Assembly: GCA_021847165.1 (NCBI GenBank) | Contig: JAJZUH010000047.1 | Span: 1 to 11,338, forward strand | Direction: 5' to 3' | Length of the DNA stretch: 11,338 nucleotides | Source: Pseudomonadota bacterium | GTDB taxonomy: Bacteria; Pseudomonadota; Gammaproteobacteria; Burkholderiales; Gallionellaceae | Shown here: one piece after another, positions 1-6,093 of the stretch | How positions within the stretch are numbered: the stretch's first letter is position 1 | How the letters are laid out: each line of letters starts with the position of its first letter | Made by a program: the position numbers and the translations under genes | Notes under the pieces: model-generated | Databases searched by the model: none | Seen by the model: the letters and a program-made list of their open reading frames with translations, nothing else | What the model was told of the DNA's origin: nothing

Positions 1-38
1 GGAACGCTGGCGCCGTCGAGCTGGAAGGTTTCATTCAT
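1..38 (-). CDS. hoxU: HoxU, NAD-reducing hydrogenase diaphorase subunit (5' end only)
   Basis: Only the first 12 codons and part of a thirteenth are present. They read MNETFQLDGASVP, the kind of N-terminus seen at the start of the ferredoxin-like [2Fe-2S] domain of HoxU (x-F-x-L-D-G, then V/I-P). The start is an ATG at 38-36 overlapping the hoxF stop as ATGA. It is preceded by a good Shine-Dalgarno sequence, AAGGA at 49-45, six bases away. HoxU normally carries one [2Fe-2S] and two [4Fe-4S] clusters and passes electrons between the hydrogenase module (HoxHY) and HoxF. The call rests on this short peptide and on its position directly after hoxF. A NuoG-like or formate-dehydrogenase relative is possible. 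The rest of the gene, and presumably hoxY and hoxH, lies beyond the left edge. Confidence 0.72.
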   Translation of the reverse strand, partial: MNETFQLDGASV

Positions 39-1849
39 TCGCTTTCCTTCAGGTGTGCGCCGGCATCGTCGCGACCGGTCATTTGCCGTGCCCTGGCCAG
101 CGCGCCATCAAGGTCGAAGGCCGGTTCAAATTCCAGCGATTTCAGGCGGGTTTCGTAGGCCGGACGGAAGTGCTTCAGGGTATGCAGGACCGGGTTGCAG
201 GCAGTGCGTCCCAGGCCGCAGTGCGAGGTGGTCTGCAATATGCGGTCAAGATTGTCGATCTCGGAAAGATCGTAGTGCGTGCCGTGTCCGGCGGCGATCT
301 TGTCCATGCCCTGTTTCAGCATCGAGGTACCGACCCGGCAGGGTGTGCAGAAGCCGCAGCTTTCGTGAGCGAAGAAATGGACAAAGTTGCGCGCCACTTC
401 GAACATGTCGCGACTGTCGTCGAACACCATGAATGCGCCAGCCGTAGGAAGGTCCTCGAAACCCAGCTTGCGGTCGAACTCGCTTTCCGGAACGCACACG
501 CCGGAAGGGCCGCTGACCTGGACTGCGGCAGTATTCACCGCGCCGCAGTCCTGCAGCACTTGTCGCACTGTTACGCCGAACGGGTATTCGTAGATGCCCG
601 GGCTCGGGCAATCGCCGGACACCGAGATGAGCTTGCTGCCGGCCGATCTGGCCGTGCCGATGGCGCGATATTTTTCCGGCCCGGTGTGCAGCACCATGGC
701 GGCCTGGCAGAAGGTCTCCACATTGTCCACGGCCGTCGGCTGCTGCAGATAGCCATGCGTCACCGGGAATGGCGGCCGGTTGCGCGGCACGCCGCGCTTG
801 CCTTCCAGCGATTCGATCAGCGCCGATTCTTCGCCGCAGATATAGGCGCCTGCGCCAAGATGGATGTCGATATCGAAATCGAATCCGGGCTGGCCGAGGA
901 TATTCACGCCCAGCAGTTTGTCCTCGCGGCGGCGTTGCAGCACCGCCTGCAAGGATTCGAGCAGGTAACGATATTCGCCGCGCAGGTAAAGGAAGCCCTT
1001 TCTGGCGCCGGTGGCCAGCGCACACAGGGTCATGCCTTCGAATACCAGGTCGGCCTGGCTGGTGAGCAGCACGCGGTCCTTGAAGGTGCCCGGCTCGCCT
1101 TCGTCGGCATTGCATACCACGTAATGTTCCGTCCCCGCCGCGTGGCGGCATGCTTCCCACTTCTGGCCGGTTGGAAAGCCTGCGCCGCCGCGTCCGCGCA
1201 ATCCCGATGCCTTCAATTGTTCGAGGATGTTGTGGCTGCCGAGCAACAATGCCGCACGCAGCACCTCCCCGCGGAGCAGGGTGTTGCCGAGCAGCATGCC
1301 GCTGCGGCGGATGTTGTCCTCGATGCGGAAGAAATCGGCAGGCCAGTCGGCCAACGGCGTGCGGTTGCGGATCAGCTGGACGATCTCCTGTATGCGCTGG
1401 TGATCCAGGCGCGCGATGGCGCGATCGTTCACCAGCATGGCAGGCCCCTGATCACACATGCCGGTACACGAGGTCGTGTCGATGCTGACCAGTCCGTCTT
1501 CGGAGAGCTTGCCCGGCTGCAGCCACAGTTGCTGGCACATCAGATCCATCAATGCCGTGCTTCCCGACATGCGGTCGGTGATATTGTCGGAGAACAGGAC
1601 GCGGTATTCGCCGTGCGGCTTGAAATGCAGGAAGGAGTAGAACGAGGCGACGCTTTCAATGCGCGCGCGCGGAATGGCCAATTGATCGGCGAGGCGGGAG
1701 ACAAGGTGGGCCGGGATATGCCCGAAATGTTCCTGCATGCCCCTCAATATCTGCAACAGGCTGGACGGGGAATTTCCGTGCTCCATAACCAGATGGTCCA
1801 GCCATGTCCGATCTGCAGCCTCAAAACGAATTGCATTGTCTGGTAGCAT
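35..1849 (-). CDS. hoxF: HoxF, NADH/FMN-binding diaphorase subunit of NAD-reducing [NiFe] hydrogenase
   Basis: This 604-residue protein fuses a NuoE-like domain (about 1-165) to a NuoF-like domain (about 180-590). That architecture and length fit HoxF of the soluble/bidirectional (group 3d) hydrogenases, which couples H2 oxidation to NAD+ reduction in the cytoplasm. In the NuoF part, LRGRGGAGFPTGQKW (217-231), ADEGEPGTFKDR (248-259) and GAGAYICGEESAL (332-344) form the FMN and NAD(H) site. C498, C501 and C504 (SCGFCTPC) with C544 (HCGLG) ligate the [4Fe-4S] cluster. In the NuoE part C128 and C132 are present, but the positions of the first cysteine pair hold S87 and D92. An in-frame stop lies just upstream of the chosen ATG, so the protein cannot begin much earlier. 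No strong Shine-Dalgarno site is visible. It is co-transcribed with hoxU through a 4-bp ATGA overlap and divergent from a thioredoxin gene. The family call is firm; the physiological direction of the enzyme cannot be read from sequence. Confidence 0.95.
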   Translation of the reverse strand: MLPDNAIRFEAADRTWLDHLVMEHGNSPSSLLQILRGMQEHFGHIPAHLVSRLADQLAIPRARIESVASFYSFLHFKPHGEYRVLFSDNITDRMSGSTALMDLMCQQLWLQPGKLSEDGLVSIDTTSCTGMCDQGPAMLVNDRAIARLDHQRIQEIVQLIRNRTPLADWPADFFRIEDNIRRSGMLLGNTLLRGEVLRAALLLGSHNILEQLKASGLRGRGGAGFPTGQKWEACRHAAGTEHYVVCNADEGEPGTFKDRVLLTSQADLVFEGMTLCALATGARKGFLYLRGEYRYLLESLQAVLQRRREDKLLGVNILGQPGFDFDIDIHLGAGAYICGEESALIESLEGKRGVPRNRPPFPVTHGYLQQPTAVDNVETFCQAAMVLHTGPEKYRAIGTARSAGSKLISVSGDCPSPGIYEYPFGVTVRQVLQDCGAVNTAAVQVSGPSGVCVPESEFDRKLGFEDLPTAGAFMVFDDSRDMFEVARNFVHFFAHESCGFCTPCRVGTSMLKQGMDKIAAGHGTHYDLSEIDNLDRILQTTSHCGLGRTACNPVLHTLKHFRPAYETRLKSLEFEPAFDLDGALARARQMTGRDDAGAHLKESE

Positions 1850-1882
1850 AGCGTCGCCGTTAATTCACCATCAAATCGTATT

Positions 1883-1897
1883 GGGGTAGTGTACCCC
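1883..1897. promoter_or_regulatory. Inverted repeat in the hoxF/thioredoxin divergent intergenic region
   Basis: GGGGTA-GTG-TACCCC is a perfect 6-bp inverted repeat with a 3-bp centre, lying 34 bp upstream of the hoxF ATG and 44 bp upstream of the thioredoxin ATG. It is the only clear symmetry in the 91-bp gap. Read on the minus strand, its centre contains TACACT, a possible -10 hexamer, but I found no matching -35, and no convincing sigma-70 or sigma-54 promoter on either strand. It could be an operator shared by the two divergent genes or a chance palindrome. Confidence 0.35.
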
Positions 1898-1940
1898 TAA
1901 TCTTTACAAACAGCACCCGACTTAAAGGAACAGATTAACC

Positions 1941-2309
1941 ATGCACATGCAAGACCCGCATCCTTTTTCTTATGACGTGGAAGAAGCCAATTTCGACGAG
2001 CGCGTGCTCGTCCGCTCACAGGAATTGCCTGTCCTGCTGGACATCGGCGCGGAGTGGTGTGCGCCGTGCAAGGTATTGGGGCCGCATCTGGAGAGGCTGG
2101 CGAAGGAGTATCAGGGCAAGTTCCTGCTGGCCAAGGTGGATGCCGACGAGAACATGCGCATTGCCGGCAAGCACAAGGTACGCGGCTTCCCCACTGTGAT
2201 CGCCTATAGCCGGGGAGCGGAGTTCGACCGCTTCCACAGTTCGCAGCCCGATCACTTTCTGCGCCAGTTCATCGACAAATTGATTGCCCATCACACGTCC
2301 GGTGCGTGA
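1941..2309 (+). CDS. Thioredoxin-family protein (WCAPC active site)
   Basis: This 122-residue single-domain thioredoxin is a predicted cytoplasmic thiol-disulfide oxidoreductase. It has the redox motif WCAPC (39-43, cysteines 40 and 43), the buried aspartate region VDADE (66-70) and the cis-proline loop GFPT (82-85, P84). There is no signal peptide or membrane segment. The N-terminus (SYDVEEANFDERVL) resembles thioredoxin-like proteins related to the N-terminal domain of YbbN/CnoX, but the TPR tail of YbbN is absent. The glycine normally found shortly after the cis-Pro strand is replaced in a stretch reading FHSSQPD. The ATG at 1941 is preceded by AAGGA at 1925-1929, an 11-base spacing, longer than usual; the ATG at 1947 is a less likely alternative. 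The gene diverges from hoxF and converges on glrR. A role in redox control of the hydrogenase is suggested only by position. Confidence 0.9.
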   Translation: MHMQDPHPFSYDVEEANFDERVLVRSQELPVLLDIGAEWCAPCKVLGPHLERLAKEYQGKFLLAKVDADENMRIAGKHKVRGFPTVIAYSRGAEFDRFHSSQPDHFLRQFIDKLIAHHTSGA

Positions 2310-2327
2310 TCGGGCGCCGGCGTGGAT

Positions 2328-2363
2328 GCAGGCGAACGGATGCTCGCCCTGCCTGGGAGGCAG
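2328..2363. terminator. Overlapping hairpins between convergent thioredoxin and glrR genes (possible terminator)
   Basis: Two stems share bases 2349-2352. The first pairs GCAGGCGA (2328-2335) with TCGCCCTGC (2344-2352, one bulged C). The second pairs CTGCCT (2349-2354) with AGGCAG (2358-2363) around a GGG loop. They cannot form together. They sit exactly in the 64-bp gap between two converging genes, where a bidirectional terminator is expected. Neither is followed by a run of T on either strand, so a classical intrinsic terminator is not demonstrated. Confidence 0.35.
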
Positions 2364-2373
2364 TGCAGTCAGC

Positions 2374-3753
2374 TTATGTCGGCAGGTCCTGCGATTGCCG
2401 GATCAGCGACGGATTGAGCTGATGCTTCTGCAGCAACTTGTAGAATTCGGTACGGTTGCGTTTGGACAGTTTTGCCGCCTGGGTCACGTTGCCTTCCGTG
2501 ATCTTCAGAATGCGGATCAGGTAGTCGCGTTCGAAACGGCTTTTGGCCTCTTCCAGCGACATCAGCATCTCTTCTTCCTTATGGATCGTCTGCTGGACGA
2601 GCACGGAGGAGATGAGCGGGGCGGTACTCAGCACGACGCTGCGTTCGACCACATTCAATAATTGCCTGACGTTGCCCGGCCAGGGCGCGCTGATCAGCGT
2701 TTCCATCGCCTCTGCAGAGAATCCGTTGGTTTTCCTGTTGTATTTTTCGGCCAGGACCGCCAGAAAATGTTTGGCCAGCAGCGGGATATCCTCCCTGCGC
2801 CGGGAAAGCGGCGGAATCGCCAGTTCCACCACATTCAGGCGGTAATAGATATCCTCGCGGAAGTTGCCGGCAGCGATCTCGGCACTCAGGTTGCGATGGG
2901 TGGCGGAGATGATGCGCACATCGAGCGGAACGGACTGGGTCGCGCCAACGGGAGTCACCTGCTTTTCCTGCAGCACCCGCAACAGTTTGCCTTGCAGCAC
3001 CAGCGGCATGTCGCCGATCTCGTCCAGGAATACGGTGCCGCCCATCGCCGACTGGAACAGTCCCTTGTGGTCGCGCACAGCCCCCGTGAAAGCACCTTTG
3101 ACATGGCCGAATAGCTCGGATTCGAGCAGCTGCTCGGGAATGGCCGCGCAATTGATTGCCACAAACGGCTGCTGCGCACGCGGGCTGGCATTATGTATGG
3201 CATGCGCAAGCAGCTCCTTGCCGGTGCCGCTCTCGCCGCAGATCAGCACGCTTGCATCCCCTTCGGCCACCAGCTTGGCCTTGGTCAGGATGTCTTCCAT
3301 CACCGGGCTTTGCGTGATGATGCCGGCACGCCAGTCGTTCGCCTTCCCGGGCGGCACGGCCGCCGCGAACGAGATCTGGAGCGCCTTTGCGACCTGATCC
3401 AGCAGCACCTTGCTGTCGAATGGCTTGGTCAGATAGCCGAACAAGCCGCGTTGCGTGGCCTCGACCGCATCCGGGATGGTGCCATGTGCAGTCAGCATGA
3501 TCACGGGCAGGGTCGGTATGCTCTTGTGGATGTGTTCGAACAGCGCCATGCCGTCCATGCCCTGCATGCGCATATCCGTGATCACGAGATGCGGCCTGGA
3601 AATGTCCAGGCTGTTGATTGCCGCCTCGGCGCTGTTTGCCGTGTCCACCTCGAAACCGGCGGAGCGCAGGCGCATGGAAAGCAGCTGCAGCAGGTCGGCA
3701 TCGTCGTCCACGATCAGTATTCTGCGCGCTGGCGTTTGTTGCGTTGCACTCAT
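2374..3753 (-). CDS. glrR: GlrR (QseF), sigma-54-dependent response regulator
   Basis: This 459-residue NtrC-class activator has three domains. The receiver (about 10-125) has acidic residues D16-D18, phospho-acceptor D60, T88 and K110. The AAA+ domain (about 145-375) has Walker A GESGTGKE (173-180), the sigma-54 contact loop GAFTGA (220-225), Walker B GGTVFLDEIGD (238-248) and the FREDIYYRLN region (298-307). The C-terminal Fis-like helix-turn-helix is at about 405-445 and contains GNVTQAAKLSKRNRTEFYKLL (first residue 421). The HTH and overall sequence resemble enterobacterial GlrR more than NtrC or ZraR. GlrR is phosphorylated by GlrK and drives sigma-54 promoters, glmY being the E. coli example. 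The intact GAFTGA indicates a true sigma-54 activator. It is the third gene of its operon; its ATG overlaps the lipoprotein stop as ATGA, with a GGGA Shine-Dalgarno-like element six bases upstream. Its targets here are unknown. Confidence 0.93.
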   Translation of the reverse strand: MSATQQTPARRILIVDDDADLLQLLSMRLRSAGFEVDTANSAEAAINSLDISRPHLVITDMRMQGMDGMALFEHIHKSIPTLPVIMLTAHGTIPDAVEATQRGLFGYLTKPFDSKVLLDQVAKALQISFAAAVPPGKANDWRAGIITQSPVMEDILTKAKLVAEGDASVLICGESGTGKELLAHAIHNASPRAQQPFVAINCAAIPEQLLESELFGHVKGAFTGAVRDHKGLFQSAMGGTVFLDEIGDMPLVLQGKLLRVLQEKQVTPVGATQSVPLDVRIISATHRNLSAEIAAGNFREDIYYRLNVVELAIPPLSRRREDIPLLAKHFLAVLAEKYNRKTNGFSAEAMETLISAPWPGNVRQLLNVVERSVVLSTAPLISSVLVQQTIHKEEEMLMSLEEAKSRFERDYLIRILKITEGNVTQAAKLSKRNRTEFYKLLQKHQLNPSLIRQSQDLPT

Positions 3754-4298
3754 GGCTGATCCCGGTGTATCAGGTTGATTTCAAGGTCCTTGACCGCGTC
3801 GATCTTGCCTTGCAGGAATTCGGCATGCGCTTTTTCGGCAGCGAGCGCCCTGGTCAGATCGTCGACCGTCATATCAGCCCGCAGCTGCTGGGCGAGCAAC
3901 CGGGTCAACATGCCGGCGATATCCTGCAGTTCGGAGGGGGCGGATGCCGTCCCTGCGGGCAGGTGTTGCAGCAGGTCGAGTGCTGTGGCAATGCTGCGAA
4001 AACCGGTATCGGGCAGCGAGAGCAGCATCGCCAGCCGGAGGCGATCGGAATCGCTCCCGGTTGTCGCGAAGCTCCGGTTGGTGGCCTGGTATTCCTTGTT
4101 GATATCCGCGTCGGCCAATGTGCCGAGGCAGGTGTAGTAGCGCATGGCCTGATTCGACGACAGTGCAATCCCCGGTGGTGGCGGGCAGGCGGCGAGGTGC
4201 GCCGACGGGCGGAATTGCGACAGCACGGAGCAGGCGGAGAGCAGGGCTGCCGCCGCGAGCACGTTCAGGATCGGGAGGTGTGGAATTTGCAGGCTCAT
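3750..4298 (-). CDS. qseG: QseG-like outer-membrane lipoprotein of the glrK-glrR operon
   Basis: This predicted lipoprotein has 182 residues from the ATG at 4298-4296. A hydrophobic signal (about 8-21) ends in the lipobox LSAC with lipidated C23. Residue +2 is Ser, which predicts sorting to the outer membrane. The mature part is alpha-helical with a charged C-terminal helix (ALAAEKAHAEFLQGKIDAV, then KDLEINL) that probably forms a coiled coil, as in QseG. In enterobacteria QseG sits between the kinase and regulator genes and acts on the kinase from the envelope. I chose this start because it gives a clean signal peptide and an ATGA overlap with the glrK stop. An upstream in-frame ATG at 4343 would place an unlikely charged leader before the signal. 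The C-terminus overlaps the glrR start by another ATGA. Overall similarity to QseG is modest; position and architecture carry the call. Confidence 0.75.
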   Translation of the reverse strand: MSLQIPHLPILNVLAAAALLSACSVLSQFRPSAHLAACPPPPGIALSSNQAMRYYTCLGTLADADINKEYQATNRSFATTGSDSDRLRLAMLLSLPDTGFRSIATALDLLQHLPAGTASAPSELQDIAGMLTRLLAQQLRADMTVDDLTRALAAEKAHAEFLQGKIDAVKDLEINLIHRDQP

Positions 4299-5773
4299 GA
4301 TGCAGCGGTAGCGCGGGTCAGGGGAAGGGTGACGCGGAAGCACGTGCCCTGATTGCTTTCCATCAATTCGATCGAACCGCCGTGCGCCATCACGTATTCG
4401 CGGGCGATGGACAGCCCGAGTCCGGTGCCCCTGATATGGCTTTGGGGCGCCTTGCGTCCCTGATAGAAGGCATCAAAAATTTTTTCTCTGTCCATAGGGT
4501 CTATGCCGGGGCCGTGATCGAGCACTTCCAGCCTGACATTATTGTCGATATTCGCCGCGCAGATTTTAATCGGTCCGCCCGGCGGTGAATATTTGATTGC
4601 GTTGGATAGCAGATTGTCCACCACGGTCCGGACTTTCTGCACATCGCATTCAAGCGATAAATCAGGGCATTGAAGATCGATTTGCAGGGATTTGTTGGTT
4701 ATCGCCAGATATTGATCGTGCAACACCGATTCGAGGATCGTCCGCAATGCCGCTTTTTGCCAATGCAGCGCAGCTTTTCCTGCCTGCAGCGCACTGAAGT
4801 TTAACAGGTCTTCGATTCGTTTCTGCAACTGAATGCTGTTGGCAGAAAGTATTCTCGCTATCTCATTCTGCTGTGCGGTCAATGGTCCGGCAATCCCGTC
4901 AGTGAGGAGGTTGGCGCCTTCCCGGATCGAGGTGAGCGGAGTCTTGAGCTCGTGCGAGACATGCTGGAGGAAGGTGGATTTCTGCTCCTCGATCTCCAGC
5001 AGGCGCAGGCGCATCCAGTCCAGCCGCTCCCCCAGTTGCTGCAGATCCTGGGGGCCGTCGATCTTGATGCTGTGCGAGAGTTCGCCGTTGCCCATCGACC
5101 TGATCGCATCGTCGATCTGCCGGATGGGCCGGGTGATCAGCAGGGAAAAGCCGAATGCCAGCAGCAAGGCCAGTGGCACCAGGCTGATCAGCAACCAGAT
5201 GGTGACCCTGTTCGCCTGCCCGGCCATTTCCTGCATTGCTTCCACCTCGCGTTCGACCGGGGCCTCACCATGGTTCAGGAATGCTTGCGTCGAGTCCATC
5301 AGGGGAGTGAAGTCGATATTCCGCTTGCTTGCCTTTTTATGCGCAAGCGTGATGCTCTGTACGCGCGAAAAGATCGACGCTTCCGCCGTATCCATGACAA
5401 GCAGCAACTGTTGCTGCTTGTCGGTGAGGGGGAGTTTGGCAAGGTTCTGCAGTGCCTCGCGGAATTTTTCGTGGCTCTGGTAATACCCCTTCAGCAGGGA
5501 TTTGTCCGACAGGATGAGCGAGAGCCGGGTGCTGCGTTCCATCGCCGACACCTGATCGACCAGGATACGGCTGAGATGCGCGATTTGTTCTGCCTGATTG
5601 ACTGCCTGCCGGCTTTGTTTGGAAAGCTGGCTGATGGATGTCGTGCTGTATATGAGCGGCAGTATCAGGGGCAGTGCAACGATGAGCAGGCCGACAAGAA
5701 TCAGGCCGGTGAACGACTTGGCGTGCGATTCCGGCAATCTGTTCTGGAGTTTCGCTATAAAGTTATTGCTCAT
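4295..5773 (-). CDS. glrK: GlrK (QseE), membrane sensor histidine kinase
   Basis: This is a 492-residue kinase with two membrane segments (about 22-43 and 191-213). They flank a periplasmic, mostly helical sensor domain of about 150 residues. A HAMP domain follows (about 213-265; TRPIRQIDDAIRSMGNGEL at its start), then the H box FLQHVSHELKTPL with phospho-acceptor H274. The ATP-binding domain has N box DNLLSNAIKYSP (386-397), G1 DHGPG (419-423) and G2 GTGLGLSIA (449-457). The partner regulator is glrR two genes downstream, and the lipoprotein between them is a likely accessory sensor. The open frame extends 35 codons further upstream (to 5878), but the ATG at 5773 is preferred because it places the first membrane helix about 20 residues from the start, as in the family. 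It also lies downstream of the predicted promoter. No Shine-Dalgarno sequence precedes this ATG, which is unusual for the first gene of an operon. Confidence 0.92.
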   Translation of the reverse strand: MSNNFIAKLQNRLPESHAKSFTGLILVGLLIVALPLILPLIYSTTSISQLSKQSRQAVNQAEQIAHLSRILVDQVSAMERSTRLSLILSDKSLLKGYYQSHEKFREALQNLAKLPLTDKQQQLLLVMDTAEASIFSRVQSITLAHKKASKRNIDFTPLMDSTQAFLNHGEAPVEREVEAMQEMAGQANRVTIWLLISLVPLALLLAFGFSLLITRPIRQIDDAIRSMGNGELSHSIKIDGPQDLQQLGERLDWMRLRLLEIEEQKSTFLQHVSHELKTPLTSIREGANLLTDGIAGPLTAQQNEIARILSANSIQLQKRIEDLLNFSALQAGKAALHWQKAALRTILESVLHDQYLAITNKSLQIDLQCPDLSLECDVQKVRTVVDNLLSNAIKYSPPGGPIKICAANIDNNVRLEVLDHGPGIDPMDREKIFDAFYQGRKAPQSHIRGTGLGLSIAREYVMAHGGSIELMESNQGTCFRVTLPLTRATAAS

Positions 5774-5805
5774 CGTGCATGGCAGTGGCGGATGGAGGCT
5801 GGCCG

Positions 5806-5823
5806 GGCGAGGCGCCTCTCGCC
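5806..5823 (-). other. GC-rich hairpin at the predicted 5' end of the glrK transcript
   Basis: On the minus strand GGCGAG (5823-5818) pairs with CTCGCC (5811-5806), and the middle contains the palindrome GAGGCGCCTC. If transcription starts near 5821, this stem forms at the extreme 5' end of the mRNA, where such structures can protect against decay. There is no T-run after it, so it is not a terminator. The function is inferred. Confidence 0.3.
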
Positions 5824-5841
5824 GCCGACTATATAGTCGGC
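5824..5841. promoter_or_regulatory. 18-bp perfect palindrome over the glrK -10 (candidate operator)
   Basis: GCCGACTATATAGTCGGC is identical to its own reverse complement over 18 bp, with no gap at the centre. It covers the predicted -10 hexamer and the end of the spacer of the glrK promoter. A dimeric repressor bound here would block RNA polymerase. The same sequence in RNA would form a tight hairpin with almost no loop, which makes a DNA-level operator more likely than an RNA element. The binding protein is unknown. Confidence 0.5.
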
Positions 5842-5856
5842 CACATAATGCGGCAA
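5828..5856 (-). promoter_or_regulatory. Predicted sigma-70 promoter of the glrK operon
   Basis: On the minus strand TTGCCG (5856-5851) and TATAGT (5833-5828) are separated by exactly 17 bp, with 4/6 and 5/6 matches to consensus. Initiation would be expected near 5821, giving a leader of about 48 nt before the glrK ATG. The -10 lies inside the palindrome at 5824-5841. The site is well placed between the tRNA terminator and glrK. Confidence 0.6.
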
Positions 5857-5929
5857 GCACATTCACGCAGCGGCACACGTGGGCGCTGTCATGCGCGGCA
5901 AGGATGGACCTAAGGTTTGCCCGGCGAAT

Positions 5930-5956
5930 AAAAAAACCGTCAGCAGGGACGGTTTT
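5930..5956 (-). terminator. Intrinsic terminator of tRNA-Ser
   Basis: Read on the minus strand, AAAACCGTC, a six-base loop CCTGCT and GACGGTTTT form a 9-bp stem that continues into a run of T (seven in total). It starts 6 bp after the tRNA CCA end. This is a textbook rho-independent terminator. It separates the tRNA transcript, and any gloB read-through, from the glrK promoter downstream. Confidence 0.9.
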
Positions 5957-5961
5957 GTATC

Positions 5962-6052
<91 letters not shown>

Positions 6053-6064
6053 GAAAGGGCGCGC

Positions 6065-6093
6065 AGGATAAACTAGAACGCTGTTTCCCGCAA
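6065..6093 (-). promoter_or_regulatory. Candidate promoter of tRNA-Ser with GC-rich discriminator
   Basis: On the minus strand TTGCGG (6093-6088), 17 bp, then TATCCT (6070-6065), with 3/6 and 4/6 matches. The -10 is followed by GCGCGCCC, a GC-rich discriminator typical of stringently controlled stable-RNA promoters. The start would be about 6 nt before the tRNA 5' end. The -35 begins at the first base after the gloB stop codon. Confidence 0.45.

Noticed and set aside
53..1846. 597-codon open frame antisense to nearly all of hoxF
   Set aside because: It lies opposite a protein with full HoxF motifs. Its translation shows no known domain and is rich in Ala, Arg, Gln and His, as expected from the complement of GC-biased codons.
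2031..2045. TGTCC-TGCT-GGACA symmetry as a GlrR-type binding site
   Set aside because: It lies inside the thioredoxin coding sequence and its spacing does not fit TGTC-N10-GACA.
4299..4343. Longer start for the lipoprotein (ATG at 4343)
   Set aside because: It would add 15 charged and Pro-rich residues before a signal peptide, while the 4298 start gives a standard lipoprotein signal and an ATGA junction.
3193..4352. Plus-strand frames opposite glrR and the lipoprotein gene (188 and 244 codons)
   Set aside because: They are antisense to genes with complete domains and have no ribosome site or recognisable motif.
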